From DAOUBP01 sp964474695 (GTDB lineage Bacteria > Chloroflexota > Anaerolineae > CG2-30-64-16): a DNA stretch of 64,000 nucleotides. The notes beneath the pieces are model-generated. The model was not told the origin of the DNA, did not search any database, and saw nothing but the letters and a program-made list of their open reading frames with translations. Shown here one piece after another: positions 47,695 through 58,549 of this stretch (its first letter is position 1; every line of letters starts with the position of its first letter). Location of the stretch: the NCBI GenBank assembly GCA_964474695.1, contig CAYYTK010000011.1:73432-137431 (forward strand), written 5' to 3'. Both the position numbers and the translations under genes were made by a program.

Positions 47695-48657
47695 TTATGC
47701 GGCCACTTGAGAGGCCAGGAACGCCTCAACCTTTTCTCGGGTTGGCAACGCGGGGATCGCGCCGCGCTGGGTGGTGGTCAGTGCGCCGACGGCGTTGCCT
47801 AAGCGCAGGGCAGCTTCGATTTTCTTCTGCTCGAACTGCAGGCCGCCATCCAGCAAGCCGGCCAGCAGCCCCGCCAGGAACCCATCCCCTGCGCCGGTGG
47901 TGTCCACCGCACGGACCCGGAACCCCGGCACCTCGCCGTTGGCATCGGCCGTGAAATAGGCAGAGCCCGCCGCGCCGCGCGTGATCGTCAACAGCTTAAG
48001 GCGATCGTGCCACAGCTTGCGCACCGCGGCCACCTCGTCAGTTTCACCGGTCAGGAATTCCAGTTCTTCCTCGCTGACCTTGGCCAGGTCCGCGTGCTGC
48101 CAGCCGGCCAGCATTCCCGCGCGCGCTGCTTCTGTCGAGGGCCAGAGCGCCAGGCGCAGATTGGGGTCGTAGGAGATCAGTGCACCCCCGCGGCGGGCGT
48201 AATCCAGCGCAGCGAAGGTGGCGCTGCGGCTGGGCTCGCCGATGAGGGAGATCGAGCCGTAGTGGAAGATGCGGCCGCTGGCCGCGTAGGGGGCATTCAC
48301 ATCCTCAGGCCGCCACAGCATGTCGGCGCTGGGATGCCGGTAGAACATGAAGCTGCGCTCACCGTCGGCGCGCAACGAGACAAACGCCAACGCGGTGCGC
48401 GCCTCAGGCGAGAAGCTCAGGCCGGCGACATCGACGCCGCTCTGGGCGAGGGTGTCGGCCAGGAAGTGACCGAAAGGATCCTCGCCCACCTGGCCCAGGA
48501 ACCCGGCGCGATAGCCCAACCGGGCCACGCCTACCGCCACATTGGCCGGTGCACCGCCGGCCGCTTTCTTGAATGCCGCTGCCTCTGTTAGGGAGACGCC
48601 CGTTTCAGTGGGCACAAAATCGATCAGCAACTCACCACAAGCGATGACATCAAACAC
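47695..48657 (-). CDS. PfkB-family carbohydrate kinase, probably fructokinase
   Basis: The 320-residue protein has the PfkB/ribokinase fold. The first signature is KKAAGGAPANVAVGVARLG and the second RAVDTTGAGDGFLAGLLAGLL, whose DTTGAGDG supplies the catalytic Asp and anion hole. GEDPFGHFLADTLAQSGVDV and ALAFVSLRADGERSFMFYRHPSADM are typical of bacterial fructokinases (phosphorylation at C6). It is the last gene of the LacI-controlled run, 53 bp after amylosucrase. The pairing is logical: amylosucrase releases fructose from sucrose and this enzyme makes fructose 6-phosphate. Confidence 0.9.
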   Translation of the reverse strand: MFDVIACGELLIDFVPTETGVSLTEAAAFKKAAGGAPANVAVGVARLGYRAGFLGQVGEDPFGHFLADTLAQSGVDVAGLSFSPEARTALAFVSLRADGERSFMFYRHPSADMLWRPEDVNAPYAASGRIFHYGSISLIGEPSRSATFAALDYARRGGALISYDPNLRLALWPSTEAARAGMLAGWQHADLAKVSEEELEFLTGETDEVAAVRKLWHDRLKLLTITRGAAGSAYFTADANGEVPGFRVRAVDTTGAGDGFLAGLLAGLLDGGLQFEQKKIEAALRLGNAVGALTTTQRGAIPALPTREKVEAFLASQVAA

Positions 48658-48710
48658 GTGATCTTCTCCTGAATGCGTTGTAATTCCACCGTCCTCGCCG
48701 TGTACGATCC

Positions 48711-50663
<1,953 letters not shown>

Positions 50664-50686
50664 GGGTTATGAACTCCGGTTTGTGT

Positions 50687-51121
50687 CTAAGGCCAGTTGC
50701 CCAGCCAGCGCACGTCGCATTTGCCGCCCGCCAGGCGGCGCGCGAGCGGTTCATCGGCCGTCACAAGCGGCAGGTCTAGCTTCTGGGATAATGCCACATA
50801 GGATGCATCATAGGCAGTGATCCCAAAGTCAAGAGCTATCGGTAATGCCGCTTCGATAAGTTCTTGCGTAGGTACAACGCGCAGACCTAAATCACCCAGG
50901 TCGATCACATCCAGCAGCGCATCTTCCCGCAGATAGCCGTGATATCGCACATACTTCCACAGGATATTGGCGCATTCGATGAAGAATAAATCCGGCACAT
51001 GAAGGCGCGCAGGTAGATCATCGGATAGATGGTCGAACAACGCGTCAGCGCGCTCAGAAAGTGGTTCATCCAGGAACAGCTTGATTCCGACGCTGGCATC
51101 CACTACACAATCGTAGCTCAT
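50687..51121 (-). CDS. vapC: PIN-domain ribonuclease toxin VapC
   Basis: The 144-residue PIN domain has the four acidic residues in order: Asp8 (CVVDASVGIKLFL), Glu49 (LFFIECANILWKY), Asp105 (ITAYDASYVALS) and Asp123 (LVTADEPLARRL). Start ATG 51121 overlaps the antitoxin stop (ATGA), the usual antitoxin-first arrangement. VapC toxins cut tRNA or rRNA when released from VapB. It lies inside the sugar operon, between trehalose synthase and amylosucrase, 23 bp before the latter. Confidence 0.9.
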   Translation of the reverse strand: MSYDCVVDASVGIKLFLDEPLSERADALFDHLSDDLPARLHVPDLFFIECANILWKYVRYHGYLREDALLDVIDLGDLGLRVVPTQELIEAALPIALDFGITAYDASYVALSQKLDLPLVTADEPLARRLAGGKCDVRWLGNWP

Positions 51122-51360
51122 CGTCCGCGATCTTCCCGAAGCAGCAAGGTGCTATCGGGTGCGCCGGCCAGCGCGGGCCGATAGAGTCTTCGGCCACGGA
51201 TCGCGGTCAACGCGGTTGCGGGCGAGCGCCTGGCCTCCGCAACCGCCCACGCTAAGAGCTGAACGACTTCCGCGCTCAAGCTCCGTCCTTGAGCAACTGC
51301 GCGCTGCTGGAGCTCGAGGTATAAGTCATCGGGAACGTTACGTACATGCAAGGTAGACAT
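51118..51360 (-). CDS. vapB: VapB-type antitoxin (ribbon-helix-helix)
   Basis: ATG 51360 gives correct spacing to GGAGGTG; an ATG six bases earlier is too close. The 80-residue protein starts STLHVRNVPDDLYLELQQRAVAQGRSLSAEVVQLLAWAV, an Arc/FitA-like ribbon-helix-helix DNA-binding domain. The C-terminal half (about 45-80) is the region that would cover the toxin active site. The pair should repress its own promoter. The ~170 bp upstream holds an inverted-repeat element, so toxin-antitoxin genes and repeat may have entered together. Confidence 0.88.
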   Translation of the reverse strand: MSTLHVRNVPDDLYLELQQRAVAQGRSLSAEVVQLLAWAVAEARRSPATALTAIRGRRLYRPALAGAPDSTLLLREDRGR

Positions 51361-51450
51361 CGACATTCACCTCCGGTAATGTCGCTATCATACCACGATT
51401 GGTTGCATAATGCAACCAGGCAAGTGTCCCACCAGGAATTCCGGACCGGC

Positions 51451-51523
51451 CCGGAATCGAGGCTTTAGCCCGGTCACATCGGCGTGTGCGAGACCACCAA
51501 ACCGGCTAAAGCCTCCACTCCGG
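51451..51523. repeat. 73-bp inverted-repeat element
   Basis: Arms of about 22 bp (51451-51473 and 51502-51523) share GAGGCTTTAGCC in inverted orientation around a 28-bp centre. The left arm is repeated at 28047-28068. The element sits between the trehalose synthase stop and the VapB gene. Confidence 0.75.
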
Positions 51524-51533
51524 AGAATCTGGG

Positions 51534-53195
51534 TCAGCGCAGCCGCAGCCAGCGATAGCCGTAGCGCGGCAGTTCCAGGCGGTAGGGCGCCGTTTTCACC
51601 GCAGGCAATGCCTGTCCACTGAACAGATCAACCGGCTCCGCGCCGGCGAACGCGGCCAGGTCGATCTCGCAGGTCTGAGGTTCCTCCGCCAGGTTGTTGA
51701 CCACCAGGAGCGTCTCGTTCTCGTAGGTGCGCAGATAGGCCAGGATCGCGTCTCCGGCGGGCGTCAGCAGGTGCAGCTCGCCGCGGCCGAAAGCGAGTGC
51801 GGTCTTGCGCACGGCCAGCATGTCATGCATTCGGTTCAACAGAGAGCCGGGATCGTCGCGCTGGGCCGCGACGTTGACGCGGCGGTAGCCGAAGGTTTCG
51901 TCGACGATCACCGGATCGCCCAATGCGGCCGGGTCGGCCTGGGAGAAGCCGGCGTTGACCGAGTCATCCCATTGCATGGGGGTGCGCACGCCGTCGCGGT
52001 CCTCCAGCCAGATGTTGTCGCCCATCCCGATCTCATCGCCGTAGTAGAGCACCGGCGAACCGATAAGGGTCAAGAAGATCGAGTTGGCAACCTCGATGCG
52101 GCCGCGGTCATTGCCCAGCAGCGGCGCCAGCCGGCGACGGATGCCCATGTTGAGGCGCATGCGCGGCTCGGGCGCGTAGAAATCCCACATGAATTTTCGT
52201 TCTTCCGGCGTCACCATCTCCAGCGTCAGCTCATCGTGGCAGCGCAGGAAGGTGCCCCACTGGCAGTTGGCCGGGATCGGCGGGGTGCGCGCCAGGATCT
52301 CCAGGATGGGGGTCCGATCCGCTTTCGCCAGCGCCATGTAGATGCGCGGCATGAGCGGGAAGTGGAAATTCATCTGGAACTCGTCGCCGGGCACGTTGGG
52401 ATCGTTCGGATCGCCGCCCAGGTAGGGCCGCACGTCCTCGGGCCACATGTTGGCCTCGGAGAGGAGCATGGTGCCGGGCGCGTACGCGTCTACGAACGCG
52501 CGCAGCCGCTTGAGATAGGCGTGCGTCTCGGGCAGGTTCTCGCAGTTCGTGCCCTCGCGCTCGACCAGGTACGGTGTGGCATCCACCCGGAACGCGTCGG
52601 CGCCGATGTCGAGCCAGAACTGGACGACGCGCAGCATAGCTCGCTGCACTTCGGGATTGTCGTAATTGAGATCGGGCTGATGATAGAAGAAGCGGTGCCA
52701 GAAGTATTGGCCGCGCAGCGGGTCGAAGGTCCAGTTGGATGGCTCGGTGTCCAGGAAGATGATGCGCGTCTCGGTGTAACGCTGGTCCGTGTCGCTCCAC
52801 ACGTACCAATCGCGGTATTTGGCGTGCTCGGGATGGTTGGGATCGCGGGAAGCCTGGAACCAATAGTTTTGATCGGAAGTATGATTTGGAATGAGTTCCA
52901 CGATGACACGCAGGCTCCGTTTATGGGCTTCCGCGATCAGGGTGCGGAGGTCATCGACCGTACCGTAATCCGGGTGGATCGCAAAGTAGTCCGCCACGTC
53001 ATAGCCGTCATCGCGCAGCGGCGACGGGAAGATCGGCAGCATCCAGACCGCGTCCACGCCCAGCCACTTGAGATAATCAAGCCTGGATGTCAGCCCGGCC
53101 AGGTCGCCGATGCCGTCGCCGTTCGCATCCGCGTAGGCGCGAACAAAGACTTCGTAGAAGATGGCGTCGCGATACCAGAGAGAAGCTTGGGGCAT
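51534..53195 (-). CDS. treS: Trehalose synthase-like GH13 enzyme (maltose alpha-D-glucosyltransferase)
   Basis: The 553-residue protein has the TreS start LWYRDAIFYEVFVRAYADANGDGIGDLAGLT and the diagnostic block SDTDQRYTETRIIFLDTEPSNWTFD. The catalytic set is Asp205 (FRVDATPYLVEREGTNCENLP), Glu247 (MLLSEANMWPEDV) and Asp321 (RCHDEL). The C-terminal beta domain ends LPRYGYRWLRLR. TreS interconverts maltose and trehalose in the cytoplasm; the fused maltokinase domain of some relatives is absent here. It lies between the MalG-like permease and VapBC in the operon and supports a maltose/sucrose/trehalose regulon. An alpha-glucosidase role is the main alternative. Confidence 0.88.
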   Translation of the reverse strand: MPQASLWYRDAIFYEVFVRAYADANGDGIGDLAGLTSRLDYLKWLGVDAVWMLPIFPSPLRDDGYDVADYFAIHPDYGTVDDLRTLIAEAHKRSLRVIVELIPNHTSDQNYWFQASRDPNHPEHAKYRDWYVWSDTDQRYTETRIIFLDTEPSNWTFDPLRGQYFWHRFFYHQPDLNYDNPEVQRAMLRVVQFWLDIGADAFRVDATPYLVEREGTNCENLPETHAYLKRLRAFVDAYAPGTMLLSEANMWPEDVRPYLGGDPNDPNVPGDEFQMNFHFPLMPRIYMALAKADRTPILEILARTPPIPANCQWGTFLRCHDELTLEMVTPEERKFMWDFYAPEPRMRLNMGIRRRLAPLLGNDRGRIEVANSIFLTLIGSPVLYYGDEIGMGDNIWLEDRDGVRTPMQWDDSVNAGFSQADPAALGDPVIVDETFGYRRVNVAAQRDDPGSLLNRMHDMLAVRKTALAFGRGELHLLTPAGDAILAYLRTYENETLLVVNNLAEEPQTCEIDLAAFAGAEPVDLFSGQALPAVKTAPYRLELPRYGYRWLRLR

Positions 53196-53214
53196 GGTAA
53201 CCTTCCGATTTCAG

Positions 53215-53320
53215 GGTATTACGTACTGCGTACTGCATGGAGTTACGGATGCTGCATCGTCGGAAGTTGATCCCCAGCACACAGCCCCGGAATATGCAGT
53301 ACGCAATACGCAATACGCAA
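53215..53320. repeat. 106-bp inverted-repeat element between permease and treS
   Basis: Both ends carry TACTGC/GCAGTA-rich inverted repeats (for example GCGTACTGCAT at 53228-53238 and ATGCAGTACGC at 53294-53304), extended on the right by ATACGC iterations. It fills almost all of the space between the MalG-like and TreS genes. Confidence 0.7.
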
Positions 53321-53323
53321 GAC

Positions 53324-54430
53324 TTACCCCTTGACCGACCCCGCCATCATGCCGCGCACGAAGAAGCGCTGCAGGGCAAAGAAGACTGCCAGGGGCAGCA
53401 TCATGCTGATGAACGCGCCGGCGGTGAGCAAGTGCCAGTCCTGGCCTTTTTCGCCGACGATGGCAGCCAGCGCGCTTGTGATGACCCGATTCTGGTCGCC
53501 CAGCAAGACCAGGGCCACCAGGTAGTCGTTCCAGACCCACAGGAACTGGAAGATCGCGAAGGATGCCAGCGCGGGCACCGACAGCGGTAAGATGAGCTGT
53601 GTGAAGATGGTGAAGCTCGACGCGCCATCGATGAAGGCGGACTCCAGGATATCGCGCGGCAGCGTGCTGATGTAGTTGAATAGCAGATAGACGGCCAGCG
53701 GTATGCCGAAGCCCGTGTGCGCCAGCCAGATGCCGAGGAAGGTGCCGTTCAGGTTCAGTTTGGTGTAGTCCTGCAGGATGGGCACCAGGGCGATCTGCAG
53801 GGGCACCACCAGCATGGCCACGACGATCGTGAAGAACATTTTGCGGCCGGGGAAATTGAGCCAGGCGAAGCCGTACGCGGCGAAAGCCGCGATCAGGATG
53901 GGAATGATGGTCGCTGGCACCGCCACCGCAACCGAGTTCAGGAACGCGCCCCCAAGGTTGTTGCCCTGGCGCATGATTTCCTTGCCCTCGGCGTCCTTGA
54001 AGGTGATCTTGGTGCCTGTGAGCACGTTCTTGTAGTTGTCCAGGGTGAGGTTGGCGCCGAAGCCTACCCATTCCTGCTCGGATACCTTGATCAGCCGGGT
54101 CCGGCGGTTGCCGAACCAGGTGAGCTGCCGGCCATCGGGCAACTTGACGCCTTCGCGCAGTTCCTCGAAGGTGGTGGTGATGCCCTCGACCTCGAATTGG
54201 CCGCTGACGTCAACGGTGTCGGGCAGCTTGAATTCGCTTTTCTCTACGTACTGCCGGTGTGGCAGTACTGCCCACCAGCCCGAGCTGAAGATATCCTGGC
54301 TTTGGCGGAAGGAGGTGACGAGGACGCCGATCGTTGGCACCAACCAGATGATGCAAATCAGGATCAGGATGCCGTTGATCAGCACGCTGTTAATCCGCTG
54401 CTGTCGTTTCATGCCACCTGTTGCGCTCAT
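53324..54430 (-). CDS. ABC sugar transporter permease, MalG-like
   Basis: The 368-residue protein has an N-terminal helix (VLINGILILICIIWLVPTIGVLVTSF) and a long extracytoplasmic insert (about 45-160). Five further helices follow, with the EAA loop ESAFIDGASSFTIFTQLILPLSVPALASF, which contacts the ATPase. The insert (IFSSGWWAVLPHRQYVEKSEFKL...) is longer than in E. coli MalG, which has about 296 residues. ATG 54430 overlaps the MalF-like stop by one base. No ATPase gene lies in the cluster, so a shared MsmK/MalK-type ATPase from elsewhere is expected. Confidence 0.92.
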   Translation of the reverse strand: MSATGGMKRQQRINSVLINGILILICIIWLVPTIGVLVTSFRQSQDIFSSGWWAVLPHRQYVEKSEFKLPDTVDVSGQFEVEGITTTFEELREGVKLPDGRQLTWFGNRRTRLIKVSEQEWVGFGANLTLDNYKNVLTGTKITFKDAEGKEIMRQGNNLGGAFLNSVAVAVPATIIPILIAAFAAYGFAWLNFPGRKMFFTIVVAMLVVPLQIALVPILQDYTKLNLNGTFLGIWLAHTGFGIPLAVYLLFNYISTLPRDILESAFIDGASSFTIFTQLILPLSVPALASFAIFQFLWVWNDYLVALVLLGDQNRVITSALAAIVGEKGQDWHLLTAGAFISMMLPLAVFFALQRFFVRGMMAGSVKG

Positions 54431-55548
54431 CAGAAGGCCCTCCTTTCTCCGAATTGCCGCAGGTTGTAGACCATGACCGGCACAACTGCAAGCAGCAGGA
54501 TGATCGCGATGGCTGAAGCGCGGCCGGTGTGACCATAGGTGAAGCGCTGCAAGTAGAACTCGTTAGCGATGACGTTGGTGCCGTTATTGCCGCCCGTCAT
54601 CACGCGCACGATATCGAACAACTTCAGGCTGAAGATGACGATGGTCGTCGTGACGGTGATCAGGGTGCCCTTGATGTAGGGGACGGTGACGTTGAAGAAG
54701 GCTTTGATCTCGGTCGCGCCATCTATCCGCGCCGCTTCCAGCAATTCGGCTGGAACCCCTTTGATCGCGGAGGAGATGATCACCATGGCGTAGCCGGTCT
54801 GGAGCCAGACCATGATGATGATCAAGAAGAAGTTGTTCCACGGCGGGATCGAGAGCCACGGCTGCGACTGGCCCCCTAATGCCAGGACGATGGCGTTGAT
54901 CAGGCCGATCTCGGAGATGCCCGAGCCTTCGCCCTTGTAGGTGTACATGAACTTCCAGATGACGCCTGCACCGACGAAGGAGATGGCCATCGGCATGAAG
55001 ATGATGGCCTTGTAGACGGATTCCGCCTTGCTGCGGTCGGCAAGCACTGCGACAAGCAGCCCCAGGCCGACGCTAAGCCCGGTGCCGAAGATCATCCACA
55101 ACAGATTGTTGCGGAAAGCTTCGAGCATGATGCGGTCGGTGAGCGCAAAGACGTAGTTCGTCAGTCCCACGAAGTTCGTACTGGTCTCGTCCTGGAAGCT
55201 GAGGATAAGGGTGCGCACGACCGGGATGGCCAGGAACCAGGCCAGGATGGCGACCGCTGGGCCGACGAAGATGAACGGTTGGATTTTGACACGCGCGTTA
55301 TCCGGGAGTTTTTCGGCCATCCAGTTGGCAACCCAGAACAACAGGGCGACGCCACCTACCCCCCAAATGATGGACACCAGGACCATGACAATCTGGGGCG
55401 CCTTATTGTCGCGCAGGAAGAGGAACCCTTGCCAGAGGACGAGGAAGGTCAGGATCGGGACAAAGATGGAAGCGAGGATTTGTCCCACGCCGGTCGCCAG
55501 CCAGGCCAGTGGGCTGCCGGCTCGCTTCGGTATCTCGGAGTTCGTCAT
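54430..55548 (-). CDS. ABC sugar transporter permease, MalF-like
   Basis: ATG 55548 follows AAGGAGG. The 372-residue protein has an extra N-terminal helix pair (VGQILASIFVPILTFLVLWQGFLFL and IVMVLVSIIWGVGGVALLFWV), then six helices with the EAA loop ELLEAARIDGATEIKAFFNVTVPYIKGT. It forms a heterodimer with the MalG-like protein and imports an oligosaccharide delivered by the binding protein encoded just upstream. It is 104 bp after the binding-protein gene. Substrate is inferred from the neighbouring enzymes (sucrose or maltose type). Confidence 0.92.
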   Translation of the reverse strand: MTNSEIPKRAGSPLAWLATGVGQILASIFVPILTFLVLWQGFLFLRDNKAPQIVMVLVSIIWGVGGVALLFWVANWMAEKLPDNARVKIQPFIFVGPAVAILAWFLAIPVVRTLILSFQDETSTNFVGLTNYVFALTDRIMLEAFRNNLLWMIFGTGLSVGLGLLVAVLADRSKAESVYKAIIFMPMAISFVGAGVIWKFMYTYKGEGSGISEIGLINAIVLALGGQSQPWLSIPPWNNFFLIIIMVWLQTGYAMVIISSAIKGVPAELLEAARIDGATEIKAFFNVTVPYIKGTLITVTTTIVIFSLKLFDIVRVMTGGNNGTNVIANEFYLQRFTYGHTGRASAIAIILLLAVVPVMVYNLRQFGERRAF

Positions 55549-55652
55549 GTTGCCTCCTTGAGATTGCTCGCCATGGTGCAAGCAGAAGATGGGCGCCCTG
55601 GCCTCGCTTTTCTGTGACGAGGCCAGGGCAGATCACCCTGCCAGGCCCGGGC

Positions 55653-58409
55653 TTACTTGGGCCAGGAGGCGTCGATGTCCTTGAGTGCGGTGTCAAGGTC
55701 GATCGCTTCGGTGACGTAGGAGGTCATAGACTTCCAGAAGGAGCCTGCGCCGACAGCGCCGGGCATCAGGTCCGAGCCATCGAAGCGGAAGGTGGTGGCG
55801 CCCTGGAGGACCTCGGCGACCTTGCGGGAGACGGGATCCTGGTACCAGTCGAGGGAGGCGTCCTTGTAGGGTGCGATGGCTCCGCCGGCCTTGACCCAGC
55901 CTTCGATCGAAGCGCCGGTGGAGAAGTACTGCATGACGGCGCGGACTTCGGGCCGGTCAGAGAACATGGCGTAGATGTCGCCGGCGCCCAGGACAGGGCT
56001 GCCGTAGGCAGGATCGACGCCGGGCAGGTAGAAGAAGTCGTAGTCTTCACCGGCCACGAGGCCTTCGGGGAAGAAGGTGGTGATGAAGTTGCCCTGCTTG
56101 TGGAGCCAGCACTTGGGCGGGTTCTCGAACATGGGCTTGGGGGCGTCGCCGAAGGCGGTGGTGGCGATGGCGCCGCGGCCGCCGTAGGCGTAGCCGTCGG
56201 TGAACCAGATCTTCTCGACGGTTTCGATGGCCTTGCGGACTTCAGGCGAATCGAACTTGAGTTCGCCGGTGACCCACTTGTCGTAGTTCTGGGGGGAGGT
56301 GGTGCGGAGCATCATCTCCTCGATCCAGTCGGTCATGGGCCAGCCGGTGGCGGCGCCGGACTCGATGCCGATGCACCAGGGGGCGTCGCCGTCGGCCTTG
56401 ATCTCATCGGAGAGGGCGATCAACTCATCCCAGGTGGTTGGGACCGTGTAGCCGGCCTCATCGAAGGCCTTCTTGGGGTACCAGACGAGGGACTTGCCGT
56501 TGGCGCGGGCCCAGATGCCGGCGGTGATGGAGCCATCCTTACCTTGCATGACGCCCATGTCGAGCCAGGCCTGGCTGTAGTTTTCCTTGAGCCAGTCGGC
56601 GTTGATGACGTTGGCGAGGTCGACGGCGAAGCCCTTCTTGGCGAGGTTAGCCAGGAGGCCGGGCTGCGGGAAGTCGACGATGTCAGGCGCGGAGCCGCCC
56701 TCGACCTTGATGGTGATGGAGGCTTCGAATTCCTTGGAGCCGGTGTACTGGACGTCGATGCCGGTGGCGGCCTCGAACGCTTTCATCGACTCATCGAACT
56801 TGATGGCGTCGTTGTCGGTGAAGGGGCCTTCCATCGTGACCTTGGTGCCCTTGTATTTGCCGCCGTAGGCATCGGCCAACTCGGTCAGACCCTTGCTCGT
56901 CGCACCTTCGGCGCTCGCACCGATATTGGCGGGAGGCGCCGCAGGCTTGGCAACCGCGCTGGTCGGCCAGGAGGCGTCGATGTCCTTGAGTGCGGTGTCA
57001 AGGTCGATCGCTTCGGTGACGTAGGAGGTCATAGACTTCCAGAAGGAGCCTGCGCCGACAGCGCCGGGCATCAGGTCCGAGCCATCGAAGCGGAAGGTGG
57101 TGGCGCCCTGGAGGACCTCGGCGACCTTGCGGGAGACGGGATCCTGGTACCAGTCGAGGGAGGCGTCCTTGTAGGGTGCGATGGCTCCGCCGGCCTTGAC
57201 CCAGCCTTCGATCGAAGCGCCGGTGGAGAAGTACTGCATGACGGCGCGGACTTCGGGCCGGTCAGAGAACATGGCGTAGATGTCGCCGGCGCCCAGGACA
57301 GGGCTGCCGTAGGCAGGATCGACGCCGGGCAGGTAGAAGAAGTCGTAGTCTTCACCGGCCACGAGGCCTTCGGGGAAGAAGGTGGTGATGAAGTTGCCCT
57401 GCTTGTGGAGCCAGCACTTGGGCGGGTTCTCGAACATGGGCTTGGGGGCGTCGCCGAAGGCGGTGGTGGCGATGGCGCCGCGGCCGCCGTAGGCGTAGCC
57501 GTCGGTGAACCAGATCTTCTCGACGGTTTCGATGGCCTTGCGGACTTCAGGCGAATCGAACTTGAGTTCGCCGGTGACCCACTTGTCGTAGTTCTGGGGG
57601 GAGGTGGTGCGGAGCATCATCTCCTCGATCCAGTCGGTCATGGGCCAGCCGGTGGCGGCGCCGGACTCGATGCCGATGCACCAGGGGGCGTCGCCGTCGG
57701 CCTTGATCTCATCGGAGAGGGCGATCAACTCATCCCAGGTGGTTGGGACCGTGTAGCCGGCCTCATCGAAGGCCTTCTTGGGGTACCAGACGAGGGACTT
57801 GCCGTTGGCGCGGGCCCAGATGCCGGCGGTGATGGAGCCATCCTTACCTTGCATGACGCCCATGTCGAGCCAGGCCTGGCTGTAGTTTTCCTTGAGCCAG
57901 TCGGCGTTGATGACGTTGGCGAGGTCGACGGCGAAGCCCTTCTTGGCGAGGTTAGCCAGGAGGCCGGGCTGCGGGAAGTCGACGATGTCAGGCGCGGAGC
58001 CGCCCTCGACCTTGATGGTGATGGAGGCTTCGAATTCCTTGGAGCCGGTGTACTGGACGTCGATGCCGGTGGCGGCCTCGAACGCTTTCATCGACTCATC
58101 GAACTTGATGGCGTCGTTGTCGGTGAAGGGGCCTTCCATCGTGACCTTGGTGCCCTTGTACTTGCCGCCGTAGGCATCGGCCAACTCGGTCAGACCCTTG
58201 CTTGCCGCACCTTCGGCGCTCGCACCGACACCTCCGGTCGCAGCCGGAGCAACGGGTGCAGCAGGCTCGACCGCGGGAACCGCGGTTGGCTCAACCGGCT
58301 TAGGGGCTTCGGTCGGTACGGGGGCTGCCGTCGGGGTGGCCTTGGGCCCACACCCTGCCAATACCAAAGCCAACACCATGACCAGCGTCAAAATGGTCCA
58401 ACGTTTCAT
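55653..58409 (-). CDS. ABC sugar-binding lipoprotein with two almost identical binding domains
   Basis: ATG 58409 follows GAAGGAG. The 918-residue chain has a lipobox (MVLALVLAGC, Cys20), a Pro/Thr/Ala linker, a first extracellular-solute-binding family 1 domain (about 62-480), a ~12-residue linker (TSAVAKPAAPPA), and a second copy (about 495-918) ending SWPK. The two domains are the same at almost every residue (FDESMKAFEAATGIDVQYTG, SAPDIVDFPQPGLLANLAKKG, VWYPKKAFDEAGYTVPTTWD). The DNA repeats with a 1,305-bp offset and only three differences found by eye. Normal proteins of this family have one domain of about 430 residues. Either the duplication is very recent or kept identical by gene conversion, or the assembly has a local error. 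The domain captures a sugar and feeds the permeases encoded next. Confidence 0.88.
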   Translation of the reverse strand: MKRWTILTLVMVLALVLAGCGPKATPTAAPVPTEAPKPVEPTAVPAVEPAAPVAPAATGGVGASAEGAASKGLTELADAYGGKYKGTKVTMEGPFTDNDAIKFDESMKAFEAATGIDVQYTGSKEFEASITIKVEGGSAPDIVDFPQPGLLANLAKKGFAVDLANVINADWLKENYSQAWLDMGVMQGKDGSITAGIWARANGKSLVWYPKKAFDEAGYTVPTTWDELIALSDEIKADGDAPWCIGIESGAATGWPMTDWIEEMMLRTTSPQNYDKWVTGELKFDSPEVRKAIETVEKIWFTDGYAYGGRGAIATTAFGDAPKPMFENPPKCWLHKQGNFITTFFPEGLVAGEDYDFFYLPGVDPAYGSPVLGAGDIYAMFSDRPEVRAVMQYFSTGASIEGWVKAGGAIAPYKDASLDWYQDPVSRKVAEVLQGATTFRFDGSDLMPGAVGAGSFWKSMTSYVTEAIDLDTALKDIDASWPTSAVAKPAAPPANIGASAEGATSKGLTELADAYGGKYKGTKVTMEGPFTDNDAIKFDESMKAFEAATGIDVQYTGSKEFEASITIKVEGGSAPDIVDFPQPGLLANLAKKGFAVDLANVINADWLKENYSQAWLDMGVMQGKDGSITAGIWARANGKSLVWYPKKAFDEAGYTVPTTWDELIALSDEIKADGDAPWCIGIESGAATGWPMTDWIEEMMLRTTSPQNYDKWVTGELKFDSPEVRKAIETVEKIWFTDGYAYGGRGAIATTAFGDAPKPMFENPPKCWLHKQGNFITTFFPEGLVAGEDYDFFYLPGVDPAYGSPVLGAGDIYAMFSDRPEVRAVMQYFSTGASIEGWVKAGGAIAPYKDASLDWYQDPVSRKVAEVLQGATTFRFDGSDLMPGAVGAGSFWKSMTSYVTEAIDLDTALKDIDASWPK
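55660..58230. repeat. Tandem 1,305-bp duplication inside the binding-protein gene
   Basis: 55660-56925 and 56965-58230 are the same apart from three substitutions seen by eye (around 56856 versus 58161, and two near 56899 versus 58204). The offset is 1,305 bp, an exact multiple of three. Confidence 0.93.
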
Positions 58410-58501
58410 GTGCTTCTCCTTCTTTGAGAAAGGTGTAAAAATGATGGGTTACTGTCGTTGATGTACTGCTGTAGTTCTAGTAGGTCAACCGAATCTGTCA
58501 T
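58406..58501 (-). CDS. Candidate 31-codon leader ORF before the binding-protein gene
   Basis: On the minus strand AAGGAGGTG leads directly into ATG 58501, and 31 codons (MTDSVDLLELQQYINDSN...) run to a TGA that overlaps the binding-protein start as ATGA. The overlap would couple translation of the two. Against it: the spacing between GGAGG and ATG is only two bases, and a TTGACC...TACATC promoter-like pair lies inside. Low confidence. Confidence 0.3.
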   Translation of the reverse strand: MTDSVDLLELQQYINDSNPSFLHLSQRRRST

Positions 58502-58549
58502 CACCTCCTTAATAGATTGCATGCCGGACAAGAATGCCGGCGCCTGAGC

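Noticed and set aside
55509..58427. A 972-codon open frame on the plus strand opposite the binding-protein gene
   Set aside because: It is the antisense of a GC-rich, biased coding region and repeats because the gene on the minus strand is duplicated. It has no ribosome binding site and no recognisable domain.
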